Origin: Catenovulum maritimum | GTDB lineage: Bacteria > Pseudomonadota > Gammaproteobacteria > Enterobacterales > Alteromonadaceae | Length of the DNA: 64,000 nucleotides | NCBI RefSeq assembly: GCF_001050375.1 | Contig: NZ_KQ130482.1 | Coordinates: 450,954-514,953, forward strand | Direction of reading: 5' to 3' | In this document: in pieces, positions 49,668 to 58,499 of the stretch | How positions within the stretch are numbered: the stretch's first letter is position 1 | How the letters are laid out: each line of letters starts with the position of its first letter | The notes under the pieces: generated by a model | The model's database searches: none | What the model was told of the DNA's origin: nothing | What the model saw: the letters and a program-made list of their open reading frames with translations, nothing else | Translations under genes and position numbers: made by a program

Positions 49668-51515
49668 ATGACTAAAGCTAGATTCAATTTACTAAACATA
49701 AGCCTTGCTATGTTATTGGCGTTATCGACTTCAGCAAAAGCTGAAGACATAGATAAATCAACTATCTGGTTCACCAATGTGCCCGATGCTACGCCAATAG
49801 CAGAAAACGCAACACGTGGTTCAGGCGTTTTCTGGGGACACATGCCTCAAAGCCAACTAAATAACGATCAAATTTTCCAACCTTGGGTTAATAGTGTTGG
49901 AGGATTTAGAAATAGAGGTTTAGATTACGTTGGTCGAGGTGAATTCGATTGGGGCTGGCGGTGGTTTTGGGATTTTGGAAATAATCCAGCGGTTGATTTT
50001 GTTCAAGATTTAGATGGCAATTACGTACAAATGGAATTTCTTGGTACGCCAACGTATAACGGTAATACGCCATCATGGCCGAGTGTTCATAGCCCTAGAT
50101 TTGAGCAATTTATGCGCTGGCAAGTGGATAAAATGTTCGAAGCAGACATTACTCATGTATTCTTTGATTCACAAACATCCTCAACACGCGCTTTACACTG
50201 GTTTGGTGGCGATTTTTCACCACATTCAATTAATGGCTTCCGTGCATATTTAAACAACAAATACACAACAGCCCAATTAAGCTCTATGGGTATTGCAAAT
50301 ATCAATAACTTTAACTATCGCACATTCTTGAAAAACCTAGGTTACACAGCTGCTACATATCGAAACGCCGCTTCTACTATATACGGTGGCGTTCCACTGT
50401 ATGCAGATTTTGTATACTTCACCAGAGAAAAATTAAATTCTGTGATGCAGTCAATATTTAACTATGTTGATCAAAAACAACCAAGTATACAAATTACCGC
50501 GACTACTTCAATTATTGAACCTAGAGGTTTTATCTTTTCTGACCGCTTAGATTTTTTCGCTGGAGAGATGGCTATTGATTCTGCAGGAAATAAAACCACA
50601 ATGCCTATTCAACCAATCTTACAGTTTAAGGCTGCTGAATATTACGATAAATCCTTAGTTTTCTTTCCATTTCCTAAAGAGTGGGGGGATTTAAGAACTC
50701 GCAATCGCCCAAATACTGCAAATATGTGGATTGTACAGGCCTATGCAATGGGGTCGATCATGACAGCGCCTGATAATGTATGGGCCAACGGTAGTGCATG
50801 GAAAATTGGCGGTGAACACTATAGCCAAGTATATCAATTTATAGATAATAACTCTGAGTTATTTGACAACTATGAAGCGGTATCAAAAGTAGGTTTTGTG
50901 TGGCCAGCTTTATCAAGCCTTAATTCTACGAACTTTAATGGCAATCCAGCTGCGCTTAACAGTACTCAGTATTTGATCGAGCAAAACATTCCTTATGATA
51001 TGCTTGTTTTCGGTGACCCTGCACGTCCAGCATCACCGAATGTTGATAAATTAAATGAATACGATGTTATTTTTACAGATAGCAATTCAGCTAATTATTT
51101 AAGTGGCTATCAGAAAAATCTGCTTACATGGAGTTCCACTCCAGTTATTGATTACGCGCAGCGAGGTACTGTTGCAGCAAATATTAGCGGTAAGGTAGAT
51201 GTTTTCATTAATGGTAATTTAAGAAACCAACTGATTAGTGCAATGCCACGACAATCGTCAACGAATAACAATGCACCATATGTGATTCACTTACTTAATC
51301 GTCGCCATAATGCCACTACCGATACTCCAATTGTGCGGAATAATGTAAAGGTAACTATCGATGCAAACCTTTTTGATGATCGAATTACCAGCGTACGTTA
51401 CCGTGCTCCAGGCGGAGTTAACAGAAATGTCCCAATAACTCGTGCACCGAATGGAGACCTTACTCTTAACGTTGGCAGAGTTGATTTGTGGGGTGTTTTA
51501 GTCGCTCAGCATTAA
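49668..51515 (+). CDS. Large secreted glycoside-hydrolase-like protein, family not recognised
   Basis: The 615-residue protein has a signal peptide (about 1-25) and is rich in Trp/Tyr/Phe, as carbohydrate-active enzymes are. It resembles clan-A-type barrel proteins such as GH42-like enzymes in the phrase PHSINGFRAYLNNKYTTAQL, followed by SMGI. Candidate acidic residues are Asp167 (HVFFDSQTSS) and Glu300 (DFFAGEMAID). A C-terminal part (about 380-615) contains a flavodoxin-like trimerisation-type segment (EYDVIFTDSNSANYL) and a beta-domain ending in DLWGVLVAQH. I cannot name a CAZy family. Local context (agarases, ulvan lyase, sulfatases) makes a polysaccharide hydrolase likely. A terminator follows, and AGGAAACTTACAC precedes the ATG. 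Confidence 0.7.
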   Translation: MTKARFNLLNISLAMLLALSTSAKAEDIDKSTIWFTNVPDATPIAENATRGSGVFWGHMPQSQLNNDQIFQPWVNSVGGFRNRGLDYVGRGEFDWGWRWFWDFGNNPAVDFVQDLDGNYVQMEFLGTPTYNGNTPSWPSVHSPRFEQFMRWQVDKMFEADITHVFFDSQTSSTRALHWFGGDFSPHSINGFRAYLNNKYTTAQLSSMGIANINNFNYRTFLKNLGYTAATYRNAASTIYGGVPLYADFVYFTREKLNSVMQSIFNYVDQKQPSIQITATTSIIEPRGFIFSDRLDFFAGEMAIDSAGNKTTMPIQPILQFKAAEYYDKSLVFFPFPKEWGDLRTRNRPNTANMWIVQAYAMGSIMTAPDNVWANGSAWKIGGEHYSQVYQFIDNNSELFDNYEAVSKVGFVWPALSSLNSTNFNGNPAALNSTQYLIEQNIPYDMLVFGDPARPASPNVDKLNEYDVIFTDSNSANYLSGYQKNLLTWSSTPVIDYAQRGTVAANISGKVDVFINGNLRNQLISAMPRQSSTNNNAPYVIHLLNRRHNATTDTPIVRNNVKVTIDANLFDDRITSVRYRAPGGVNRNVPITRAPNGDLTLNVGRVDLWGVLVAQH

Positions 51516-51528
51516 TTGGTTATCTATT

Positions 51529-51560
51529 AGTCTGTCGGCTGACCAGCCGTCAGACTTTTC
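51529..51560 (+). terminator. Rho-independent terminator
   Basis: The stem AGTCTG-T-CGGCT / AGCCG-T-CAGACT, with one T-T mismatch and loop GACC, runs into TTTT, 14 bases after the stop of the large secreted protein. Confidence 0.85.
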
Positions 51561-51782
51561 TGTTTGGCCTGTGAAACTGGCAAACCAGAATACTAAATCA
51601 AACCTAAAAACGTGATTTAGGATGGCTTTGTTAGCTGGGCGCCAGTGTAGAAACTGGATACAGCATTTAAACTGGAGATAGTGGTATTCGTTTAAATGAG
51701 CTTGTTTATGAGCTTAAGCTTTGATGTTTATTTTAAGTATAGCCCTATTGATAGGAGCCTAGGTGTTGCGGAGTAAAACCAA

Positions 51783-53261
51783 ATGTTGAGTATTAAAAAT
51801 AAGATATTGATTGTTGGTGGCGGTACTTCGGGTTGGATGACGGCCAGTTTACTTGCTAAAAAATGGCCAGACAGCCAAATTGAGCTTATAGAGTCAAAAA
51901 ACATAGGTACAGTTGGGGTTGGTGAAGGTTCAACCCCATACATCAAACAATTTTTTAATGCGCTTGAAATTAAAGAAGCTGATTGGATGCCGTACTGTAG
52001 TGCAACCTACAAAAACGGTATTCAATTTGTTAATTGGTCTAAAACACCAGGCTATGAGCAATATTTTCATGCTTTTTTAAGCGATCTGGATGAAAAATAT
52101 GCTTCTGAATTTGAACAGGCAACAATAGAAAGGCGCAATGGTCAAGCCGTTAAAGCCCATCCAGATGGTTACTTCTTCTTGCAAAGTTTAACTAAAGACT
52201 TACGGCAACCAGTCACTGATGCCAAAGTCGATCATGAAAATGTTTATGCCTACCATTTTGACTCAGGTAAACTTGCTGATTACCTTAAACAATATTGTTT
52301 AAACCTCGGTGTGAAGCACCAATATGTGGATGTGGAAACTGTTGAGCTTAATGCAAACGGAGAAATTGCTGCCGTTATTAGTCAAGAGCAGAAACGCTTT
52401 ACTGCAGATTTATATATTGATTGCACAGGCTTTAAAGCTTTATTAATACAGCAGCACTTAAATGAACCATTTATTCCATTTAACAACAACCTGCTTAACG
52501 ATAGGGCAGTCACAGTTGCAACTAAGGCCACGGCTCACTACCAACCGCAAACTATCTCTACCGCATTGAGTAATGGCTGGGCATGGAAAATTCCGTTAAC
52601 CACGCGAACTGGTAATGGCTATGTTTATAGCTCCAAATACATAAGCGATGAAGAAGCGACACAAGAACTAATTGAATTTGTTGGTGAAGATAATCTGATT
52701 AGTGAACCCAAAATCATTCCTATGAAAGTAGGGCGAGTAAAACGTTCTTGGGTGAAAAATTGTGTTGCCATTGGTTTGTCGCAAGGTTTTATCGAGCCAT
52801 TAGAAGCTACTGGCTTACATTTTATCCAGAGTACGATTGAAACTTTTATATTGTTATACGAGATGGGTGAAGGTACTGATGATTATCAAGAAGTTTATAA
52901 TCGTGAAATAGAGCATTTGTTTGAAAACGTGCGTGACTATATTGTTTCTCACTACCTAACTAATACTCGAAGTGATAGCGAATATTGGCGTGCTTGCCGG
53001 GAACAAATTAAAATTTCTGATTCGTTAAAAGCCCTGATGAATGCTTGGTGTAGCGGAAAAGATTTCAGGGATACTTTAGTCAAAGCTGAAATAGCTAACA
53101 TCTATCCATCTGAATCTTGGCATATGTTACTGGCTGGTATGGGATTTTTACCACCCATTGCTGGCGCGCACGAGCCCTCAATGCAAGAGCAAAAAATACT
53201 AGCGAAAATTGCTAGTGAATATCAGCATTATGTTGACTTGTATCCAAAAACACATGGGTAG
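51783..53261 (+). CDS. Flavin-dependent tryptophan halogenase family protein
   Basis: The 492-residue flavoprotein has the FAD motif VGGGTSGWM at residues 10-18, the family phrase GVGEGSTPYIKQFF and the diagnostic W-x-W-x-I-P motif (NGWAWKIPL, about residue 265). It also has GLSQGFIEPLEATGLHF. In characterised members, reduced flavin produces hypohalous acid that is passed to a lysine. Homologues are frequent beside TonB receptors and polysaccharide genes in marine Alteromonadales, where the substrate is unknown and may not be tryptophan. It starts behind GGAG and has no signal peptide, so it is cytoplasmic. It is monocistronic, with hairpins on both sides. No flavin reductase is in the window. 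Confidence 0.88.
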   Translation: MLSIKNKILIVGGGTSGWMTASLLAKKWPDSQIELIESKNIGTVGVGEGSTPYIKQFFNALEIKEADWMPYCSATYKNGIQFVNWSKTPGYEQYFHAFLSDLDEKYASEFEQATIERRNGQAVKAHPDGYFFLQSLTKDLRQPVTDAKVDHENVYAYHFDSGKLADYLKQYCLNLGVKHQYVDVETVELNANGEIAAVISQEQKRFTADLYIDCTGFKALLIQQHLNEPFIPFNNNLLNDRAVTVATKATAHYQPQTISTALSNGWAWKIPLTTRTGNGYVYSSKYISDEEATQELIEFVGEDNLISEPKIIPMKVGRVKRSWVKNCVAIGLSQGFIEPLEATGLHFIQSTIETFILLYEMGEGTDDYQEVYNREIEHLFENVRDYIVSHYLTNTRSDSEYWRACREQIKISDSLKALMNAWCSGKDFRDTLVKAEIANIYPSESWHMLLAGMGFLPPIAGAHEPSMQEQKILAKIASEYQHYVDLYPKTHG

Positions 53262-53309
53262 AAATAAATGTTGCTGGGGTAGCGTATTTTTTTGCCATCA
53301 TAACTTCTC

Positions 53310-53349
53310 TCGGATAGGCGATGCTCAGTAATGAAGATTGCCTATCCGA
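53310..53349. terminator. Hairpin between convergent genes
   Basis: A 10-bp stem TCGGATAGGC/GCCTATCCGA with a 20-base loop, between the halogenase and DUF1080 stops. On the + strand it is followed by an A-run, so as an intrinsic terminator it suits the minus strand better than the + strand only in the reverse reading of its left flank; strength is uncertain. Confidence 0.5.
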
Positions 53350-53405
53350 CAAAAAATTGTGGGATCGTTCGATGGAAGTGACGTAAATTACACAAAACTC
53401 AATTG

Positions 53406-54332
53406 CTAGAAATAGCGCGAGAATTTAGTTGGCATTTGCGTTAAATTTTTAATCTTAATATCACGAAAAGAAAGTTCAGCACCTTCTGATTGCAACTGAA
53501 TTTGACCTGACGTAAGTGGGTTACCTTTGGTGTCTTGCATGTCCTGAACAACCATTACCACTTCGCCATTTGCGACAAATACGGCTCGGTCGCCATAAGT
53601 AAATAATTCAAGTGTATTCCATTCGCCATGCGGCTTATCAACAACAGGAGATGCACTAGCATAACCGACATATCCTAGCTTGCCTGCTGGATCATAGACA
53701 GAGCGCTGCTGGTGTTCCGCACTGTTAGGAATTGGATCTCGTGAACGGATCTTACCTTTTAGATATCCGCTATCATTTCCTAGAGGAATATAATCACCTA
53801 GGTCAGTTTCTTGTATTTGATATTCGTGACAAAGTTTCCATGTGCGCCAAAATGCACCATGCTCGCCTTGGCAATGAAACAACAAACCGCTATCCCGTAA
53901 CGCGTTTAAACGAGGCTCCCATTTTTTATCTCCCCATTTTACTTGCAAACTTAAATGGTAATTTTGATAGTGTGCTTTGGTTGATATACCTCCGTATATT
54001 TCCCCCGTTACATTTAATACTGGCTCCCCAGAATCATTATTGATAGTAAAAACATCTTTTAGATTTTTCTGCCCAATCGCGTCGGCAGGATCCCCGTGAA
54101 ACCATAATTTTTCCATAGTAAATGTGTTTACTGGTAAGCCTTTGACAGAAGGGTGAGGCACTCCAAGCCAAATTTCCCAACCATCACTATTCTTATCTAA
54201 TAAGGGTTGCCAAGTGTCGCCTAACGAATGTATTACAGGGGAGGTAACTAAGTTTTTAGAGGTTGAGCAACCAGTAATAATTAATATTAATCCAATGATG
54301 AAACTAAATTTAATCTTCTGTATTTTTTTCAT
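53406..54332 (-). CDS. DUF1080 (3-keto-disaccharide hydrolase-like) lipoprotein
   Basis: The 308-residue lipoprotein (I-T-G-C22 lipobox) has one jelly-roll domain of the DUF1080/laminin-G-like class. Typical phrases are WQPLLDKNSDGWEIWLG near the start, the metal/ligand-site type SGLLFHCQGEHG, EYQIQETDLGDY, HGEWNTLELFTYGDRAVFVANG and GQIQLQSEGAELSFRDIKIK. Family members bind or hydrolyse 3-keto glycosides, or act as carbohydrate-binding modules. It is transcribed toward the halogenase gene. The role in this locus is inferred only from context. The 349 bases upstream hold a palindromic repeat element and no recognisable operator. Confidence 0.82.
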   Translation of the reverse strand: MKKIQKIKFSFIIGLILIITGCSTSKNLVTSPVIHSLGDTWQPLLDKNSDGWEIWLGVPHPSVKGLPVNTFTMEKLWFHGDPADAIGQKNLKDVFTINNDSGEPVLNVTGEIYGGISTKAHYQNYHLSLQVKWGDKKWEPRLNALRDSGLLFHCQGEHGAFWRTWKLCHEYQIQETDLGDYIPLGNDSGYLKGKIRSRDPIPNSAEHQQRSVYDPAGKLGYVGYASASPVVDKPHGEWNTLELFTYGDRAVFVANGEVVMVVQDMQDTKGNPLTSGQIQLQSEGAELSFRDIKIKNLTQMPTKFSRYF

Positions 54333-54479
54333 TATTTATAAATTTCCATTCAACAATACTTATACATGTATGTCATTACTCATGATGCTGCTTAGGCAAA
54401 GTAAATATCCACGCACAAACTACGTACTTTTGTTATTTAATAAAAGGATAGTTAACCTCAATTCGGGATCACAACTTGC

Positions 54480-54585
54480 TTTCTTGAGGGCCTTTTTCCT
54501 GATAACTGCGTTGAATTCGCTAGTAATAGCCAGCTATTACGTACGCAAATTCGCCTTGTTCTAAGAAAAAATACCTTTCAAGAAA
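54480..54585. repeat. MITE-like palindromic element
   Basis: The 106-base element is bounded by the inverted repeat TTTCTTGA/TCAAGAAA. Its arms remain complementary with interruptions (TTGAGGGCCTTTTTCC against the TTTTTTCTTAG side), and the centre is a perfect hairpin GTAATAGC-CA-GCTATTAC (54523-54540). It lies alone in the 349-base intergenic gap and encodes nothing. The form is typical of small non-autonomous elements or REP-like repeats of Alteromonadales; other genomic copies would prove it. Confidence 0.6.
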
Positions 54586-54681
54586 TAAAAATTAATAATA
54601 CCAATAACTTAATGGGGTTAGCTAATTTCTTATCTCGAGTTGAGGTTAGTTTATGCTTAGTCATCGAGGTGTGTTAATAAT

Positions 54682-55575
54682 TTAATTGGCTTCTGGTTTT
54701 ATCTGCCAAACTCTTACCCAGTCGTATGAGGTTGTACGCTGTTCTTTGTTGCCTGTTTTAATCATGCCTCCGCCTTGTGGCACAGGATTCCAGTCATAAG
54801 TTTCAATCGCCATATGAATAAATGCTGGTACGTCCCAACCTATAGGTGGCGTGATTGAATAAACGTACTCACCGTCTAAATAAAATCTGACTTCAGTTTC
54901 TGATTTCCACCAAGCTGCGTAAACATAATAACGCTCGTGATTTTTGGTTTTAGTCGTCACAGAATCTTCAATCTGAATATGATCAGGATTGTACTGATTA
55001 GTTCTGTGTATCGAGTTTGAATGGAAGATTTGATCCCAGCCTTTAGACCAATCAGCAGCATTATCTGAGCGTTTACCTACGCATTCCTGAATATCCAATT
55101 CTAACTTTTTAACTGTGTTTCCTTTAGTCATCAGCCAAAATGTTGAAGACATTTCAGTTGCGTTAGCTTTCATTCGAGTTTCGTAATACCAGCCTGGTTG
55201 GCCAGCTTCAAGTGAACGAACAATAGCACCTTGATACAAAAATTCTTTGTTTTCTATTGTTTTTTTATTTGGTAATACGCTAACTTCAACGTTTAAATTA
55301 CCCTCGGCTTCTGTGACATTTTCTGCTTTAAATAAGCCCGGTGGACGCCCAATCCATACCCAGCCATTCGCTCTAGGTTGGAGTTGCCATTTAGTCAGGT
55401 CAATATGATTATCGTTGAACTCATCAGATAAACTTTCGACCAGCTGCCAATTTAAGGCTTCAATTTCTGGCGCTTTATTTGGCTTAGTGTAGGGGCCATT
55501 TATCTCTGTTTTCGGGCTTATTATTGTACAGCCTGATAATAAAGCGATACCGCATATTAGAGTTATTATTTTCAT
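54682..55575 (-). CDS. GH16 lipoprotein, porphyranase/agarase-like
   Basis: The 297-residue lipoprotein (L-S-G-C16 lipobox) carries a single GH16 beta-jelly-roll. Catalytic motif E159-L-D161-I-Q-E164 has the non-bulged form also present in agarases and porphyranases. SLSDEFNDNHIDLTKW, IGRPPGLFKAENVT and SYDWVRVWQ are typical of the agarase/porphyranase branch. It probably cuts beta-1,4 bonds in agar or porphyran near the cell surface. It is divergent from the beta-helix gene. The start is placed at ATG 55575 because GAGGT lies five bases upstream; an in-frame ATG at 55602 lacks a ribosome site. The promoter region is shared with the operator at 55704. Confidence 0.88.
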   Translation of the reverse strand: MKIITLICGIALLSGCTIISPKTEINGPYTKPNKAPEIEALNWQLVESLSDEFNDNHIDLTKWQLQPRANGWVWIGRPPGLFKAENVTEAEGNLNVEVSVLPNKKTIENKEFLYQGAIVRSLEAGQPGWYYETRMKANATEMSSTFWLMTKGNTVKKLELDIQECVGKRSDNAADWSKGWDQIFHSNSIHRTNQYNPDHIQIEDSVTTKTKNHERYYVYAAWWKSETEVRFYLDGEYVYSITPPIGWDVPAFIHMAIETYDWNPVPQGGGMIKTGNKEQRTTSYDWVRVWQIKPEAN

Positions 55576-55703
55576 TGCTAACCTCGGGTGGATAATGTTC
55601 AAGTGTGTTTAGTCTGAATCCCATGTATAGATCCAGGTTATTTAGAATTAATTGATAAATCATTTGAACTCATGCTGCGTATAATTTAACATCAAAAGTC
55701 ATC

Positions 55704-55715
55704 ATTGTTTACAAT
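55704..55715 (+). promoter_or_regulatory. Palindromic operator ATTGTTTACAAT with -10
   Basis: A full match to the ATTGTNNACAAT core. Its second half gives TTTACA, and a perfect -10 TATAAT follows at 55729-55734 (15-bp spacer), 16 bases before the beta-helix gene start. Confidence 0.65.
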
Positions 55716-55750
55716 TAATTGATAAATGTATAATTCTAGGCGGTTCTAAC

Positions 55751-57823
55751 ATGCGATGCAAAATAATTACTTTGGCTGTGGCTTTATGCGCACTAGCTCT
55801 ACCCACAACTAGGCTTTTTGCAAAAGAGCTCTATGTTTCACCTCTAGGTAACGATAACAATAACGGCAGTGTAGATTTACCTTTTAAAACACTAGCTAAA
55901 GGTGTTTCCATATTAGCTGCCGGAGATACTTTAGTATTAAAAGAAGGGATATATAGAGAAACGTTAAAAATTACGGCAAGTGGTTCTGAAACTCAGCCTA
56001 TTAGAGTAAAAGCAGCTGATAATTCGAATGTTGTTATATCAGGTACAGAGCCATTAACGGGTTGGTCGGCTCATCAAAATAGTATATCTAGGGTCAGTGT
56101 CGCTGGAGTGAATAAGGTGGCTGATGAGACTTATTTTCAGCTTTATCACAATGGTGATTTGATGGATTTAGCCAGATATCCCAATGATCAAGACCTAAAT
56201 CGATTCACCATAGACACAATCGAGCTTGCACAAAAAGGTTCGGGTTTAAGCGTCAGCCATGCAGACATACCAGATGTAGACCTAACCTATGGTTATATCT
56301 GGTATTTAGGTTCCCATTCTGGCACAAGTTGGACACGGAAAATCACCTCATCCACCAATAATTCTCTTAACTTTGTTGAAGTAGACACAACTAAATGGCC
56401 GTTTAATCCCCATGCCCCAGTGCATCTACGAGAAGGCAACTACGGTCGTTTTTTTGTTTTCGGAAAATTAGAGCTATTAGATTACGAAAATGAGTGGTTT
56501 TATGACAAAAGCACAGACGAGTTATATTTACAAACAGCTAATGGACTCATACCTAAAGATAATGAAGTTGAAATTACAGCGCGCAAACACGCTATTCAAT
56601 TATCGGGTGATAATATTAGAATTGAAGGAATTGAAGTATTTGGTGCAAATGTACTGATAGAGGGCGATAACAACCAATTTATTAATGGCAAAATAGTTCA
56701 CGGCTTACAACGTATGGGTGAACTTAATAATACTGATGCGCAAGTTTCCGAGGGCTCAATTACCGTTTCTGGGAAAAATAGCTTAATTGAAAACAACCAC
56801 ATAGAGCACGGTTCGTTAAACGGTATCTATATTGTAGGTTGGGGTGGTAAGGGTAAAAATACAACAATTAAAAACAATGTTATTCGCAACTTTAATACCT
56901 TGGGCATTCACGCGAGTTTAATTCGTGCAACGGGCGAGGCGGCGTTGATTACGCAAAATGATATGTCGTATACGGGACGAGATGGCGTGTATTTAACTGG
57001 GATTAATTCAGAGTTTAGTTACAATGAAATATCACAAACCGCGCAGATAAATAATGACACCGGCATTTTTTATGTAACGGGTAATCAAGATGATAAAAAT
57101 GTAGTTGTCCATCATAACTGGTTTCATTCACCAGCACGTCGTTCGTATCACGATCAAAGAGTAGCAGGTATTTATTTAGATAATAATAGTAAAGGATACA
57201 CAGTCCATCACAATGTTGTCTGGAACTTGCCTTGGTCGGGTATTCAACTTAATTGGGAAAACTTTAATGATTTTATCTATCACAACACTATTTTAGATGT
57301 TAAACGTGCCATGGGCGAGTGGGTTAACGGCCATGTGCAACAAAACAACCGTGTATGGAACAATTATTCAAATACCCCAGCTTGGTTAACCAACCCAGCA
57401 TATGATATCGACAGTAGCTTAATTTCAACTAATCAAGTTAAGTACGAAGCTGATAAATCAATAAATTTTATGCCAAATGATGATTCAGAATTGCTTGATA
57501 ATGGCCGATTAATTGATGGTTTAGTACACCAATATACAGGTCCAGCTCCTGATATTGGTGCTTATGAATTACAAGGGACCAATTGGCGACCGGGTGTTAA
57601 CGCTGTACTTGATGATTGCACGAGTTGTTTAAGTGATCCTAATGCAGATCCTGTGGTTAAACCAGCGCAAGCGCCAGCGCCTGAGCCTAGCCCAGAGCCG
57701 ACTCCTAACCCTGAGCCAACACCAGAGCAGCCAAAAGAAGGGGCTACATCATCAGGTGGTTCTATGGGTTATGGCTTACTGGTTCTTTTTTTTGGATTAT
57801 TTAGGAAAAACCGTTTTAGATAA
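55751..57823 (+). CDS. Secreted right-handed beta-helix protein with GlyGly-CTERM tail
   Basis: The 690-residue protein has a signal peptide (about 1-24), then a parallel beta-helix beginning KELYVSPLGNDNNNGS and running to about 600, with repeated N-x-I-x-x turns (for example HIEHGSLNGIYIVGWGG, NEISQTAQINNDTGIFYVTG and HHNVVWNLPWSGIQL). Lyases and glycosidases of several families share this fold; I cannot assign one. A Pro-Glu-rich linker (about 635-660) leads to a terminal sorting signal: S-S-G-G-S (667-671), a hydrophobic helix (673-684) and the basic end R-K-N-R-F-R. This is the GlyGly-CTERM pattern processed by rhombosortase and linked to type II secretion. It is probably a surface-attached polysaccharide-degrading enzyme. 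Confidence 0.82.
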   Translation: MRCKIITLAVALCALALPTTRLFAKELYVSPLGNDNNNGSVDLPFKTLAKGVSILAAGDTLVLKEGIYRETLKITASGSETQPIRVKAADNSNVVISGTEPLTGWSAHQNSISRVSVAGVNKVADETYFQLYHNGDLMDLARYPNDQDLNRFTIDTIELAQKGSGLSVSHADIPDVDLTYGYIWYLGSHSGTSWTRKITSSTNNSLNFVEVDTTKWPFNPHAPVHLREGNYGRFFVFGKLELLDYENEWFYDKSTDELYLQTANGLIPKDNEVEITARKHAIQLSGDNIRIEGIEVFGANVLIEGDNNQFINGKIVHGLQRMGELNNTDAQVSEGSITVSGKNSLIENNHIEHGSLNGIYIVGWGGKGKNTTIKNNVIRNFNTLGIHASLIRATGEAALITQNDMSYTGRDGVYLTGINSEFSYNEISQTAQINNDTGIFYVTGNQDDKNVVVHHNWFHSPARRSYHDQRVAGIYLDNNSKGYTVHHNVVWNLPWSGIQLNWENFNDFIYHNTILDVKRAMGEWVNGHVQQNNRVWNNYSNTPAWLTNPAYDIDSSLISTNQVKYEADKSINFMPNDDSELLDNGRLIDGLVHQYTGPAPDIGAYELQGTNWRPGVNAVLDDCTSCLSDPNADPVVKPAQAPAPEPSPEPTPNPEPTPEQPKEGATSSGGSMGYGLLVLFFGLFRKNRFR

Positions 57824-57831
57824 ATTGAAAA

Positions 57832-57889
57832 TTTGAATTCGAAGAATTCAAATGAAAACGAATGCCGTTCATTTCAAGTGAGCGGCATT
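57832..57889 (+). terminator. Two adjacent hairpins after the beta-helix gene
   Basis: TTTGAATTC-GAA-GAATTCAAA (57832-57852) is followed by an 11-bp stem AATGCCG(TTCA)/(TGAG)CGGCATT (57861-57889). A short TTT follows; likely termination. Confidence 0.6.
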
Positions 57890-58499
57890 TCATCTCTAAT
57901 TTATGTTTTATAGTCACATGTTCACCACATAAGTGTATTGAGGTTGTTTGAGATTGAAATAGGACAACCTCATAACATTTATCTTCATTCAACCTCCTCT
58001 TATCTTATTTTCAACTTGTTCTGACGAGTGTGACAATGAAGTTAATCTCAGTTCGCTTAATTGAACTTTAGCGTAAGCCACTAAATGTAAACAAAATATA
58101 TATAGTTAATAGTGTTTTATTTTTGTTGATTGTTGACTGTGTTGTTGTTTCATTTTGCATCAAAAAATATTTTGTTAATTTTTATTTTACATTTAACTCA
58201 TGGTTATATTATTTAAGTTTAATTAAAAATTTAGTTAACTTGTTATTTTTTATGTGATTTTTGGCTTTGTTTAGTTGTGGCAGTTGATGGTGTTTTGCTT
58301 TTTTGTTGAAAGCAAATGCGTCGTCCAATACGTTTATTTGATGCTATTGGTGAGTTTATTTGATGTTTATCTTGATGTTAATTGTTGACAATTATGTGTT
58401 AACTGTGCAAATATTAACTTAGTGATAACAAAGTGACTTGAAATCGCTAACTGGCAAAGAATTTACACATTAAATACAACAAACGCTGGAGGTTGCTTT
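57890..58499. other. Long AT-rich leader of the TonB receptor gene
   Basis: This 610-base stretch without a gene contains the perfect operator at 58381-58392 and an imperfect copy ATTGTTGACTGT at 58139-58150 (10 of 12). The rest is T-rich with no ORF or RNA signature that I can support. Confidence 0.5.
58381..58392 (+). promoter_or_regulatory. Palindromic operator ATTGTTGACAAT
   Basis: A full core match with an embedded consensus -35 TTGACA (58385-58390), 108 bases upstream of the TonB receptor ATG. A bound regulator would occlude this -35. Confidence 0.65.

Noticed and set aside
54214-54564. Plus-strand open frame of 116 codons through the DUF1080 gene start and the palindromic repeat
   Set aside because: It is antisense to a lipoprotein gene and runs through the repeat element; there is no family resemblance.
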